DNA from: Catonia carolina
Lineage: Eukaryota; Arthropoda; Insecta; Hemiptera; Achilidae
DNA length: 64,000 nucleotides
Direction: 5' to 3'
Assembly (NCBI GenBank): GCA_035578175.1
Contig: JAQMRL010000001.1
Coordinates: 240,952,538 to 241,016,537 of the forward strand
The notes beneath the pieces are model-generated. The model saw only the letters and a program-made list of their open reading frames with translations, searched no databases and was not told the origin of the DNA. Shown in pieces: positions 25,441-37,149 of the stretch. How positions within the stretch are numbered: position 1 is the first letter of the stretch; each line of letters begins with the position of its first letter. A program made the position numbers and the translations under genes.

Positions 25441-27840
25441 TATTCATAATTTTGGTTGATTTGTCATAAACAAATTCCTGTGTGAATTAATCAGGTTTAT
25501 ATGGTTTTACACATATAGTGAATTTACTAGAAACGCTGCAATCAAATTATTTCCTTGTAGAATAATTGTATAAAATTGTCATTTAACATTTATGACCTAA
25601 CTAGTTTGTAATAAAAAGAACATGACAGCAGAGCTTTTAGAAAATTTTAGAATGTTAAGTCTGTAAAGAGGTTAGACCTACCCTTCTAATGAAAACAGTC
25701 TCCTACACAATGACTCTAATCTTTGAGAGATCTCGCGGGATGAAGATACTTGCCCAGGGCTATTTAAAGATTTCTTTGCATGTTTAAACCTATGGAATAG
25801 AGTTAGTTCAGATTTGAAAGGCGTTATTTTACAGTGGTGCCATATGGTTAAAATAATAAAAATTTCCCTACTATTTATCCCAAGCTCATTTTAAATAAAA
25901 GGAAACAAATTATTTTACCTGTAATTACAGACATTTTATTTTTTTTTATTCTGGGAAAACCTGGTGAAATGTTCCTAAACAAAGGCCCAGTGCAGGGCTA
26001 AATAGTTCAACCCTAGAGCTGCCACGAATCTCTTTTATCATAAGAGAACACATTTGATATCCTACACCTGTTTTTGCAGGTAAACATAACCTATGAATTC
26101 CATATCAGCCTTTTATTAATAAATTTTGTACAGAGAAATTAGAAAGATGGGAATAAATAATATTTATATAGAAATTATTAGATACAAAATGACATTTTTA
26201 GCATTGTTCTGCATCAAAACTATGAAAAAAATGAGAAAATTTCAAAAAAGTTTTATCTGAAAATGTTTAAATTTCTAATTTCTGCAGTTGATTTTTATTT
26301 TACGTAAAATAAACTGACACGTGATTTGAAAATAATAAATGAATATAACACTTTTCTAATCGTTAGAAGACAAAACCAAAATTTCCTGAAAAAATAAGGG
26401 CTAATAGCTAATGTTGTACGGTTTTTTAAAGATCAAGGTTGTTTTTGTACAGTGGTTGTGATTTTTAAGTCCACTGTAAAATTGAAATTTGATAAATTAC
26501 TTAGGAAAGTTAAGAAAACATAAAGTATCACTTGATGTAGCTAAATATTCTATGGATTGACATAGGTTTAGACCTCAAAGTTGCCAGGGGGTAATTATTG
26601 TTGTTCATAATTACTACTTACAATATGTCATGTTACATGTACACCAAACATTTAAAGAGCAGCTTTTAATATGTAAATAAATTAAAAAATGCAATGTTAA
26701 TAAAAGCTATAAAAGATACAAATGCCAGTAGTGTAATTTTTTATATGTAAAAATTGGATTAAATACAATATAACTAGGTTATGTAATTAATTAAAATTGT
26801 TTAAAAATTTCAAATAAATTTGTTCTTACTTTTTTAAATAGATTATCTTGTAGCCTGTGCATAATTGAACAAAACAAGTTTAATTATAAGAAAACATGTT
26901 AACTTAAGAAATTCGTAAATTTTTTGTGAACGGGGTTACAGTATTTAAATTTATTAAAACTTAACTTCAGCTGTTAAATTACAAACAAATTAAATTTATT
27001 TGTTGGCTGAAATTATATTTTAAAAGTACATTATTTTGTTTATAAGTGTGATTTTTGTTAACAAATAATTTTTAACATAGTGCATGTTTGTGTGTGCAAT
27101 CTTTTGTAACATTAAATTATTGTATCTTAATATTCTACATTTCTGTTAACGTATACAAATTAAGTAAAGGTTTCTACTTCCTTTCCACCAAAAACCTTAA
27201 AATTAATATTTTTGATTTGTTTTATTATGGGATCTTTCCGTTTAAAAAGGACTTTACATTAGTTATAATATTCAATAATCTGTTTTTTTTATAATAAATG
27301 GAAGTGTTTGTTTTTGTATTTATAATATCTAAGTTTATTTTAGAATTGACTTGTCTTATTTTGTTTAAAGGCAGTGTGTAGAGATTGTCATTAGTTTATA
27401 TTTGAATTTTTAAAAAATATTTATTATCTCAGAAAATGTGTACAAATAATTTTATTTTAAATGATAGTTTTATTAAAATTATGTAAAAAATTGTGTAAAT
27501 ACTTTTTTAATAATTACTTGGAAAGTAAGGTATGTTAGTATAATTATTATTAGATAAAAAAAATACGCTTAAAGTTATTTCTCATGTGTATTCTATTAAT
27601 ATATTAATCAGTTAAAATAAATTATTTGGTTAGTGTTTTGTAAGTTAATAGTGGTTGAAAAACTAGTGTTAATATTACCTACGAAAAAATTAACATTCAT
27701 GGACAGAAGATAACAAATTTAATTCTGTAAAGATAAAAATTAGGTCCAAAAACAATCAATGATGATTTACTCTGTTCTCTTTTTGTTTATTTAAAGTTGT
27801 TTCAAATCCTTGGTTATTTGAAACTACAGAGGGTTGTAAT
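25441..27840. other. AT-rich last-intron DNA, nothing recognised
   Basis: No gene, RNA or defined repeat supported. The frame at 27088-27294 is low-complexity. Confidence 0.6.
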
Positions 27841-27844
27841 ATGG

Positions 27845-28035
27845 CAGGATATTGTATTATCTCTCAAAGGAGATAACTCTGACTAGCGTCTTTTTCACCT
27901 CTACCTCTTCTGTTCTGAAATGATTCAGTCATGTAGTTGGCTGACCATGTGATAGGAAACAGATCTATTTTATATAGCCCTGGAACTAGCAGATCGAGTG
28001 AAAATAATTTAACACTCCACCTGCCTGTCATGGGA
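27845..28035 (+). repeat. Interspersed repeat R1, copy 2
   Basis: Closely matches 10365-10540 in the same orientation: ggagataactctgactag, ggctgaccatgtgatagg, tagccctggaactagcag and cactccacctgcc. A minus-strand open frame across it (27864-28223) is not considered a gene. Confidence 0.75.
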
Positions 28036-28039
28036 AAAT

Positions 28040-29385
28040 AAATTATCATAAATGTAATTTTAAAAAAATTAATGATAAAAATTTTTGTATGATATTTTAT
28101 GTATTCCGATGATGGTGGATCTTTAGTTGTGTGTATTGTGTTAAGTAGGTCATAAAAATCAAGGCAGCTGAAAATGTTACTGAAATTTATAATGCTAATT
28201 ATACAAAAAATTAACAAATTCACCTTTGAATATAACTCTTTTTCAGTTAGTTTTAAATATCAGACAAACATTTAATATAATTAATTTTTTATAAAAAAAA
28301 ATTGAATTTTATAATTTTTAATCATGTCAGTAAATTAAACAGTGGTTTAAAATTTTTTTTATAATTTAAAAAATGATGAACAGTCTATGAATATAAACAA
28401 CAAAAAAGAGAAAACTAATAAAATTATAATTGTTCAGTTTGAATAAAATATCAAATTGTGTCTATAATAAATCTTCTGCCCTGAAATAAATAATAAAATG
28501 TTTTATGTATTAAATTTTCTGCTTTTAAAAGTACCAATTTCTTTTTAAATTATTATTTTTAATATTTTTTGTATGAAAAAATTTGTTATGAAAGAATTTT
28601 AACGCAATTCGTATTTTTCAAGAACTTGGATGTACTTATTTCTCTAGAGTTTAATGTTGAAACTATTAAAATTTATAAAGGGGAACGTAAATTTATTGTT
28701 GTGGAATTTACTAATAGTAATTCATTTAAGAATTATAAGTTTTGTACCATGAATAAATATCTATTCAAATTGTTTAATCAGATTTTTTCTAGAATTTAAG
28801 ATTTAATGAGAAATATATGTTCGTTTCAAAGTTTTTTCTGTTACTGGTTGTTTTTGTTGATAAAAAAACTAGATGAAAGTGTGTGTATATTTAATTACAA
28901 TCAGGAATTCATATTTACAATGACATTGAATATTTCATATCATGTCGGCATGCGAGTAGTGAATGGTGGGTGTTTCTCTAATGAGACTATTGTGTTAATT
29001 TGTCTACAATATTCATTTATATAAAAATATATTCCATGCCTCATACATTTCGTTTTATTTATATCACGTTATTGTTTTCAATGAAATATGCTTTTTTTAA
29101 TACTGTGCATATTAAATGAGAGGATGTGTTTTATTTATGTTATATATTTATTTATTTTATTTAGAATAATAAAATAACAAGACATTAGCTATATTTCATA
29201 ACATTATCAGGGAAGGAGAAATCGGATGATTTTATATTCTATAAAAAAAAATAAGGTATAGGGTATCAGTCACAATATGTTGTTGTGACAACTAAATGCT
29301 TTATTGTGTTATGTTGATTAACTTTCAATCACAGAGCATTATTCATTGACTGTGTTACCCAAGTGCCCTAAAACCATTTAATAAC
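28040..29385. other. Start of the last intron, AT-rich, nothing recognised
   Basis: This lies just downstream of exon 6 on the minus strand. Open frames at 28569-28799 and 28806-29024 have no recognisable motifs. Confidence 0.6.
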
Positions 29386-29390
29386 ATTAC

Positions 29391-29567
29391 CTGGCCTCCT
29401 TCGCCTTCAACACTCTGAAGTTCTTTCCATTCTTCAATCGTCTGAGCCAAATCAACTTGACATAGTGGTACCTTCACTTCACCAATCTGGTCGTGCTTGG
29501 AGAATCTATCAAAGTCAAAGATGGCAAATACCAAAGTTTTGTTCATTGCATCAGCGTACGGGACTCC
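29391..29567 (-). CDS. Syt1: Syt1 coding exon 6 (second half of C2A domain, link to C2B)
   Basis: This 177-nt exon is phase 0 at both ends and encodes residues 255-313. It includes calcium-binding loop 3 ([20 protein letters not shown]) with Asp272, Asp274, Ser277 and Asp280, so all five canonical C2A aspartates are present across exons 5 and 6. It ends [13 protein letters not shown], the hinge leading into C2B in insect Syt1. The acceptor is tgttttcag|GGA and the donor GGCCAG|GTAATGTT. The segment at the exon 5/6 junction ([11 protein letters not shown]) is one residue longer than in vertebrates, as in other insects, but reads GVPYAD where I recall SLPYAD in fly. The next exon (C2B) was not found in the window. 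Confidence 0.98.
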
Positions 29568-30780
29568 CTGAAAACATTAAAAAGATGATAATTATTATAT
29601 ATTATATCTTAAAGATTTTTCAGATTAAACATCTCACATATTTAAATTTTAGGAAATACATTTCATTACATATTCAATTCCTTTTATCTTTCAAAACTTT
29701 CATTATACTATTAAGGTTTCTGCTCTCGTATGTATTTCATATTTTCTGAAAAATCCCTTCCTGCACAATATCGTTGGGATTATGGTCATTCTGCCACTGT
29801 GCGTGAGGGGATTATTGGCTTATACTGGTAGGCAATATTCACCATGTCACAGAGTCCTTATCACTAAAATTTAAAAGGCTTGGGAAAGATGAGAAATAAC
29901 AATGAAAAAGAGAAAACAACACTGCAATATACAACCATTTAATGTGGTCCTCAGTAGACTGTAATGATAAAAGAAGTGTACAAGGATGCATTTTTAGGTA
30001 AAATGTTAATTGGCAGTGTATATAGATAAGGTTATGTTTACAGTAATGGAAAAAAATTAATTTAACTCTTATTGATTTGTTTATAAACAGATATATTATG
30101 ATTTGATACAATTTCTTTAAGGAACACAATTGCGGAAGGCATCCAAATAATTGATGTTATTAGGATATTTACATTCTAACGTAATTTAAAAATGATGATT
30201 CACTTTCACTTGTTTTATTTGGAAACACTAAAAGCTTTCCAGAGCTATTTTGTTTTGTTCCTTCTTTATTGGATCTTTCCAGTACCCCAATCTGTCGATG
30301 AAGGTAGAAGGGTACTAAAATATTCCAGAAAGCTTATGATGTAAACAGAAGATGCAAGTTAGTTTTTTTTAAAGTACAGCAGTTTCAATGTGAATCTCAT
30401 TCTTTAATTTGAATTCTCAAATATTAATGGTTCAATTCATGTTTCTAAAATCATAGACCACCTAATCAAAAAACTGTCAATGTCCAATTTAGTAGATTTT
30501 TAGATTTGTACAGCTGTGTAATCTGTAGATTTATAGTTGTGCTATGGTGGTTAATTAAACAGTTTTCAACTTGGCAGCACTAAAATTGATTGTTTTATGT
30601 AGTGGCTATATTAAGGGAAAATTATAATCATACGCCTATTTAAATTAAAATAATTAAGCCAAAGTAATACCTGGTCAACAAGAAAGTTTGCATCCATTTT
30701 TAAAAAATACAGTTTAAAAACTACTGAAGATAGTCATAATTTTTTTTTGTTAAAAACAGAAAATAGTAAAGTTTTTTGTT

Positions 30781-31010
30781 GGTACGGCTGTACCAAAAAT
30801 TGAACAAACTGAATTGGAAGAAAACATTAACGTAATTTGGCAGCATGATGGCACACCTTCTCATTTCAGTCTTTTAGTGCGCTACGCTCCAAAAGGTTCC
30901 CTGACTGGTGGATCGGTAGGGCCAGTGCTTTGACCTCCGAGGAGTCCAGCTTTAACCCTACTTGATTTTTCCCTCTGAGGTTATGTTAAAAACCATCTCT
31001 GTAGAGAGAA
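30781..31010 (+). pseudogene. DDE transposase fragment
   Basis: Translation gives NVIWQHDGTPSHFSLLVRYA, then, with stops, PPRSPALTLLDFSL*GYVKN. This is the Q.DGAPPH...VR ... WPPRSPDLTP.DFFLWGY block around the second and third catalytic acidic residues of Tc1/mariner-superfamily transposases. Asp of QHDG is kept; the PRSPD and LTP-D-FFLWG positions are altered (PRSPA, SL*G). It is inactive. Confidence 0.7.
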
Positions 31011-31133
31011 TATTTGAAATGTGAATCATTTATGATAATGAATTGTTACTGCTGTTGCTTTGGTCACGCTCGATATGACACATGGCACCTGTGCAGAGGT
31101 TGACTATTGTTTAGATATAAGCAGAGCAACGAA

Positions 31134-32160
31134 CACTGCCGTCCTAAGCCAAAAAGTCGTATCTCAATTTTTCATGAATTTGGGATTATTGCATTAATAC
31201 ATAGTTTGGGGCTCTATGCACCTGTTCCCTAAGCAAAATAGTCATATCTCGTTAAAAAATAACCTAAAAACGCTTATAACAATAGTCGTATGTCAAAATT
31301 GAGTTATAATACTAAGCATTTTAGCAGTAACTCAGTTTTCCCAAGCATGATAGACGTATCTATATATGAGATGCGACATATTTGCTTAGTAATGTGTGTA
31401 TTTTGTAACCAGACTGCGCTGCCATCAGCACTGTTAGGTGTAACTACTAAATCTTCGTTTATTTGTTAAAACGGTATCTAAGTGCAGTTTGTATTAATGT
31501 AACTAAATTGGAAGTTTTAAATATTATAAAAAATTTCGACGTTTATCAATTGCAAAAAAATATTGCATTTAGGTTAGTTTTTATGTGTTTATATTTTTGG
31601 TTTTTAAAATGTTTTCAAAAAAAAATTAGTAATTAGTTTAAATGTTCATTGAACTTAATGCCTTTTTTTAATAGAGTTTAATATTACAAACAAATTTTAC
31701 GTTCATTTAGGTTAGTTCTTATGTGTTTATATTTTTGGTTTTTAAAATGTTTTATCAAAAAAAATTAGTGATTAGTTTTAATATTCATTTAAACTTAATC
31801 GTGATTGCCTTGTTTTAATCAGTTCGTTTTTATGTTCATTTAAGCTTAGACTTATTTTTTAATAATGATGAATAATATAAAAATAAAATGTGTCTTTTCT
31901 AGCGAGTCGTATGTTATTTCGTAAACCTCTTTTTAATAAGCAAAAAAGACGCATTTAATTTTTTAGGCTACATAACAATAAAAGTCATGTAAATTTATGC
32001 TTACATAACAAAAAATTACAATAGAGATAATATACACATAAAAAAATACCAATAACTAGAAAAAAAATTAGTGCGGGACTGAATTTTGCAAAAATGCTCG
32101 TATCTCAAAATTATGTATTCTTGAGATGTGACTTTTGTGCTTAGGAGGGCAGAACAGTGC
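31134..32160. mobile_element. 1.0-kb TIR element inside the transposon remnant
   Basis: The left cactgccgtcctaagcc then aaaaagtcgtatctcaat is matched inversely by the right atctcaaaattatg...cttgagatgtgacttttgtg, cttaggagggcagaacagtg. The interior repeats a cgtatctcaa-type motif in both orientations. It also holds a direct duplication: 31570-31665 and 31708-31800 share aggttagtt(t/c)ttatgtg and ttggtttttaaaatgtttt. No coding content. Confidence 0.65.
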
Positions 32161-32239
32161 ACATATAAAAATTATTTAGTTTTAAGAAAACTTTACTATT
32201 TTCCGTTTGCAATAAAAAAATGTTAACACGAAAATTAAA

Positions 32240-32808
32240 CACAACAAAACTACTCTAAAAACCCAAATTTTATATGATAGTGAAACAATAGCATGGATCG
32301 ATGGTCAAGCCGTCAAGGAGTCGTGCAGAAAAATAGAACACAGGATTCTAAGAACATGCATTGGTAAAAAAAAAAAAGTTGGCAATCAATACCGATTACT
32401 GCTGAACGACCAAGTTTACAAAGACATAGAGCCCATAACAGTAACTATGAGAAAGAAACGAGTGTCCTACTTTGGTCGTATCCTCCGGATTTCACCCAAC
32501 AGACTTCTCTACAGAATAGTCAAGCACAAATTGAAAACCAAATCCCAGATCCAATATACTCGGCATAAAGAAAAACTAAAGGACAAGCAAGAGCTGAAAT
32601 TAACTGAACAGGACTTAGTTTGAAAAATCACCCAAATACTAACAGATAATCAGAGACCACACCATTCAAATTACCACAATTGTACCTAAAAGACCGATAC
32701 GGGTTTATCCAGAGGAAGTTCGTCAAAAGAGTTCTGAATGCTTTAAGGAGTACCATCACAAGCTAAAGGCTTCTAAACTGACTAAAGTGGTCCATTGAGA
32801 CCAAACAA
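32240..32808 (+). pseudogene. Non-LTR retrotransposon fragment inserted in a transposon arm
   Basis: Translation gives RKIEHRILRTCIGKK, then YRLLLNDQVYKDIEPITVTM, RKKRVSYFGRILRISPNRLL and YRIVKHKLKTKSQ. This is the LINE ORF2 C-terminal order (ILR...G...N..Y...EPIT..++++R..+.GHI.RM...R+). The frame at 32300-32600 is almost open apart from a few stops, so it is younger than other LINE remnants here. Confidence 0.75.
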
Positions 32809-32915
32809 GGAAAAAAGTTATGATTTTATATCCAGTAGTTTTTAAACTGTAATTTTTTAAAATAGATGCAACCTTTCTTGATGACCCGGTACTTTAAAAT
32901 ACAGTATTAAATTAC

Positions 32916-33110
32916 CTTGAAGGTAAATGTTTCATTGAAGACTGGATTCAGTGTTTTACGATGTACTTTCGTTTCAAATTTTTTCTTCTTATCAGGTAGT
33001 AGATAAACTTTCACGTAAGGATCAGAAGTACCTCCCATATCGAGCGCAGGTAGTTCTTCAGCTTGTATCACAGTAACCGCTAAGCTGTTTGAGTTGAAGT
33101 CGTATTCAAG
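32916..33110 (-). CDS. Syt1: Syt1 coding exon 5 (first half of C2A domain)
   Basis: This 195-nt exon is phase 0 at both ends and encodes residues 190-254. It carries calcium-binding loop 1 ([20 protein letters not shown]) with Asp213 and Asp219, then the polybasic strand ([20 protein letters not shown], Lys230-233) that in the family binds acidic lipids and AP-2. Both loop-1 aspartates are present, so this half is competent by sequence. The acceptor is gtatttcag|CTTGAA and the donor TTCAAG|GTAATTTAA. A nested transposon block ends about 20 bases downstream of the donor (see findings). Confidence 0.98.
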
Positions 33111-34244
33111 CTGAAATACAATAACATTTTCATTAATAAAAAATATAAGTAGCATCAACTCTTATTCAATAACTTTGTTAAAACAATATTTAAATACTAA
33201 CTAATACAAGTTTCTAAAAATTCAATTGAACTGTTTTTGAAAATAAACTTAACTTTAAAGAAAATTTCAATAATAGTATAACATTATTTTTAATATATTT
33301 TTATTGTTGATATACTATTATTACCTATATTATGTATACTAACAACCCCTATTAGTTCCACATTCATAAATATTATATTTTAAAGAAAAATGTTAAAACA
33401 AAAACGATTATCACATTTTATTTTTACTTCTTAATTTACTTTTAGGTTTATCCATTTTATTACTCTTCAATGGTCAAATTTGGAAGGAATCAAATTTAAT
33501 AAGTTTTTGCAGAATGTTGTAATTTATTGCAAAACTATTTACTGGGTGAGAAAACATTAAATAGAAAAGTTGTTGCATTTAAAATTCTTGTTTTGAAGTT
33601 GAGATAATCAACTGAATCCTTATCTATAATGGTGGAAGTAGGATGTTTTAAATTTTAAATAACATAAAGAAATGACTGAAGATGTGAATTTTATGCACAA
33701 AAGCCCTATAATTGGTAATTTTTTACTGTTTACCAAATTACTGGTGGTTTAAAGAAATAATATATTTTGATTACATTCTTTTTATGTATATATTTCGCCT
33801 AACATTTTAATTAAAGCTGTAATTTAGAAAGAAAAAACAATTTTTCAGTTCTTCAATTTTATTTCTTTAGTAGTACCTACATTAGAATTTTTCAAAATTT
33901 TATCTTATTAAGCACCTACATCCCAACTGGAGCCTACATAAAAATATGCGTAATATATTAGTTATCAAATAACATCTAAATAAACCCTAAGACAACACAG
34001 TGGGTCTGAGAAGACCCTATTCCATTATTTACGCTTTCAAAAATCAAAGAAAGAAATTTATTCTTTATTGCACAGTCATTCTTTACTAGTCTTACAAGTG
34101 CTTTTATAAGTTTATCAAATTATAATTTTGCCAAAATAACAAATTCTAGGTAACCCACAATTGCCAGTTGATTTAGAAGTCTACAACACTGTATTATTCG
34201 TACATTTTTGTGTTTAATTTTTATTTCAACTGCAATATGTAGAT

Positions 34245-34480
34245 GAAAAAATTTCCTAAGCATTTCTTTCATTCTCTGAATGGTGTGGGTTCACACTTTG
34301 TCATATAATAGAATAACACCTTTTGAGTGAACACCCTTACGTTTTTGCCTTATCACAAGTCTTATTTTTTTGGAGCGTGTTAGAATAGTAATCACTGTTC
34401 ACTGTACATTTTTCTTCTATATAGTCACAAAATATTGAACTTTGCGAGTCCTAGAAGCCTGTCAAAATCAATTTACCAGC
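34245..34480 (-). pseudogene. Mariner transposase fragment, minus strand
   Basis: The minus strand reads AGKLILTGF*DSQSSILCDY, IEEKCTVNSDYYSNTLQKN and, later, PHHSENERNA. This matches the mariner block around the second catalytic Asp (VFWD..G.++ +++...T+N..YY...L). That region reads F*DSQ here, so the element is dead. It lies about 0.5 kb downstream of Syt1 exon 4. Confidence 0.7.
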
Positions 34481-34998
34481 TTTGTGTAAGATTTTATTTT
34501 CCTTTTTTTTTGGTGGACATATCTGGAATTCTGCCCATATTAAACTGTTGCACTTACTTACACAGATTACTGCAATATAAACTCGTGTCATAAATTTTTT
34601 TCAATTATCTTGAGAAAATTTTCACGTTTTACTCTTTTGGATAGCAAAAATCTTATCACCGAACGTTAACTTTTTTAGCGTAGGTCTACATATTTCAAGC
34701 AGGGCTGATATTTTGAAATGAACAAAAAAAGTTTATGTTTGTATTAATTATGATAAAACAGCTGATTAACAGTGTTCCCAAGGTTGGCAACTTTACCCTC
34801 AAATCAATATTATTGTCATTGAATAAAAGTTCTTTTAAAAATTAATTATTTGTCTTGTTAATTATTGAAAATCTCTTGTACGTGGATTTCTTATGGGTAC
34901 CTATTTACTTTATCTGGCTCTCTATTTTCCGCTTAAAATTCAGTAAGTACAGGAAGTTTATTGTGGTAAGTTATATTTGAACATTTCATAAAAGTTAC

Positions 34999-35100
34999 CT
35001 TGTATTGTAATTTCCCCAATTTCACTTCACTTTGTTTGCTTTCACCTTCTTCCGCAATTTCTTCTGCATTTTCCGTCAGTTCTTCCATATCTGGTTGTAC
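34999..35100 (-). CDS. Syt1: Syt1 coding exon 4 (acidic linker before C2A)
   Basis: This 102-nt exon is phase 0 at both ends and encodes residues 156-189, VQPDMEELTENAEEIAEEGE followed by SKQSEVKLGKLQYK. It is the acidic linker between the juxtamembrane region and C2A; LGKLQYK forms the first beta strand of the C2 fold. The acceptor is gttatacag|GTA and the donor CAAG|GTAACTTTT. VQPDMEELTENAEE is diagnostic for insect Syt1. The neighbouring intron 4 (33111-34998) contains a decayed mariner at 34245-34480. Confidence 0.96.
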
Positions 35101-36550
35101 CTGTATAACAGAGAAACTGGTTGTATGAATTGTAAAAACCGCTAGAAGTAGCCTATTAGTGTGTCATGAGAAGTTCATTTTTACACATGCCAAGAGAAAT
35201 AAGATTTTTGTAGGTAATTATTTAAATTTGGGATCAACTAAAAGATATTAGTGCATGACATTTCAATCTTTTAACATAAAAATGGTTTAATCATTTAAAA
35301 TTTTTAAATATTAAATTAGGTTTTAAGGGTCATGCACATTTCAAGGTATTTTAAATTATATAATTAAGAGGAACTAGATTCTATTTAACTATTACATTCT
35401 GAGAGTCTTCTTATGGCACACATTTTTTTAAATAGTTTAAATTAATTAATTAAAAAAGTATAAAAAGCTTTTATTACTTAAGAAAATAAGTGCAATCAAA
35501 TTTATTAACAAACTACAATACTATTATTACTTCTAGCTGATTATTATGGTGTAATAAAATATGAAAATTTTAGTTAAAAATCAAATTACCAGAGAGCATT
35601 AATAAATATTTATCATATTAACTAAATCATTAATTAATATAAATTTTTAGCTCAATCTACTGATCAATACGTTATTTATTGAAGTAGTAGCATTTATTTT
35701 GGTATGAACTAATCAAAAATATCATAGTAAAAATTTTCTGTTACTCTTATAACATTTTGTTAAAATATGGTAATTTATTTAGTACAAATTGTCACAATTT
35801 CAAATTTATTTAAATTGACTGTCAGTTAGTTTATAAAAATGAATTAATAAAATATACATTTATTACATAAACATTTCTTTCAACAAATTTAAGGCAATTA
35901 TTTTCATCCTTGACCAATTTTAATTTGTCTTAAGATTGTTCAATAATTTCCATTTAATGATGTTACTTTTAATAAAATCCAAAATCAACAAAAATAAATT
36001 TTCTTGCATTGTTAATTAACAAAAATTAATGCTTTATTGAATACAACAGTAGAACATCTTGCAGTTCTATTTAAGTTGAATCCTTTTTTTTGTGTGCTTA
36101 AAAATGTTAGCTTTTGTGAATCCTGTCAGGGCATAACAATTACAGTGAGAGGAAACATCAACCAGTCACCAATTTGTCAACTGCATCCACCAATCATTAC
36201 CAATACATGTTTATCCACTTCCTTTCACAACACTTTTTTTATAAAGTGTTACTCAAAGGTGCTTCCATCAAATCTCAATAAAATTTTTTTAGATTTATTA
36301 TCAGATTTAAACTATTTATTTCTCATTATTGATGGACGGTTTAATGACATTCTTATTTAGTTATTTCTCTAATAAGGCTTGTTAGAACTTAATTTATGAG
36401 ATTAATACTGGATTTAAACCTTTCATTTTGCTGATAACGTAATCAAATCCTTTTCTGAATTTGTTGACACCTCCAAGACTGAATTGAAAAGATTTTTGAG
36501 GTTGCAGCCAAGGTTTAGTAAGAAATAAAGATATTTTCCAGAAAACTAAA
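35101..36550. other. Intron 3, exon-4-proximal part, nothing recognised
   Basis: AT-rich. A 107-codon plus-strand frame at 36037-36360 has no family resemblance and is treated as chance. Confidence 0.55.
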
Positions 36551-36559
36551 TTAATAGAT

Positions 36560-36800
36560 GTAAAAAACCAGGTGGCACGTATGGGTTAGACACACAATGA
36601 GGCATACAGATGTTCGATGGTGTAAAGAGATTCAGCAACAGAGGCCCTGGCTGGAAAGGAGAAATAGAGTTTATCGACAAACACAAACATGGTGGAGAGA
36701 TGGTTTAGATCAAGTGCCAGCATTTAACTGTGCAGGAAAGGCACAGAATAGAAAATTGTGGAGGCAAATATTAGAGGTCATGTCCAACTCTGGATGATGA
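36560..36800 (+). pseudogene. Non-LTR retrotransposon C-terminal fragment
   Basis: An intact 66-codon frame reads RQTQTWWRDGLDQVPAFNCA then GKAQNRKLWRQILEVMSNSG. It matches the terminal RP..RW.DDL..VAG..W...AQDR..W+.LEEA motif of insect LINE ORF2. A purine-rich aagaagaagaataagaagg tail follows. Confidence 0.7.
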
Positions 36801-36954
36801 TAGTATGATACAAAAGAAGAAGAATAAGAAGGAGAAGGAATAGAAAAAGATCAAGAAGAGAAAGGAGATAGATGAAAGTAACAATTGCAAGAATATTACA
36901 AAAGTAAGTTCTTAGAATTAGAACATTTTTTTTCATCAAATCAAGCATGTAGCC

Positions 36955-37095
36955 AGGACTTTTTTGTTTTACCTCTGACTGGTATGCACATTAGGGCTAG
37001 TGAAGGGTAATAGATGAAAACGAGCAATGAAAAACTTCCAGACCTGGGAATTGAACCACGGACCCACGGCATATTAATCTGGTATGAAATCTGTA
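36955..37095 (-). mobile_element. tRNA-derived SINE fragment, minus strand
   Basis: The phrase ttccagacctgggaattgaa followed by ccacggacccacgg is the reverse complement of a tRNA-like B-box region, with a flanking SINE-like body. Diverged from the other copies. Confidence 0.5.
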
Positions 37096-37149
37096 TTTTC
37101 GGTTTGGAAAGGGTGAGGCTAGCCTCCTCCCTGGCTGAAAGCCTGCATC

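Larger units (their letters stand above)
30664..32896. mobile_element. 2.2-kb TIR DNA transposon remnant, nested with two other elements
   Basis: The left terminal segment (30664-30780: ggtcaacaagaaagtttgca, acagtttaaaaactactg, gaaaatagtaaag) pairs with the right side in inverted orientation: 32809-32896 (cagtagtttttaaactgt, tgcaacctttcttgatgacc) and 32178-32222 (actttactattttcc). The arms are about 115 bp. The right arm is interrupted between about 32223 and 32808 by a LINE fragment. The interior holds a DDE transposase fragment and a separate 1-kb TIR element. The right end is about 20 bases from the donor of Syt1 exon 5. Confidence 0.75.

Noticed and set aside
27864..28223. 119-codon minus-strand ORF
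   Set aside because: It spans repeat R1 and AT-rich DNA; low-complexity sequence with no motif.
29465..29749. 94-codon plus-strand ORF
   Set aside because: It is antisense to Syt1 exon 6.
36037..36360. 107-codon plus-strand ORF
   Set aside because: No motif, no start context, and no similarity to the LINE fragment that follows.
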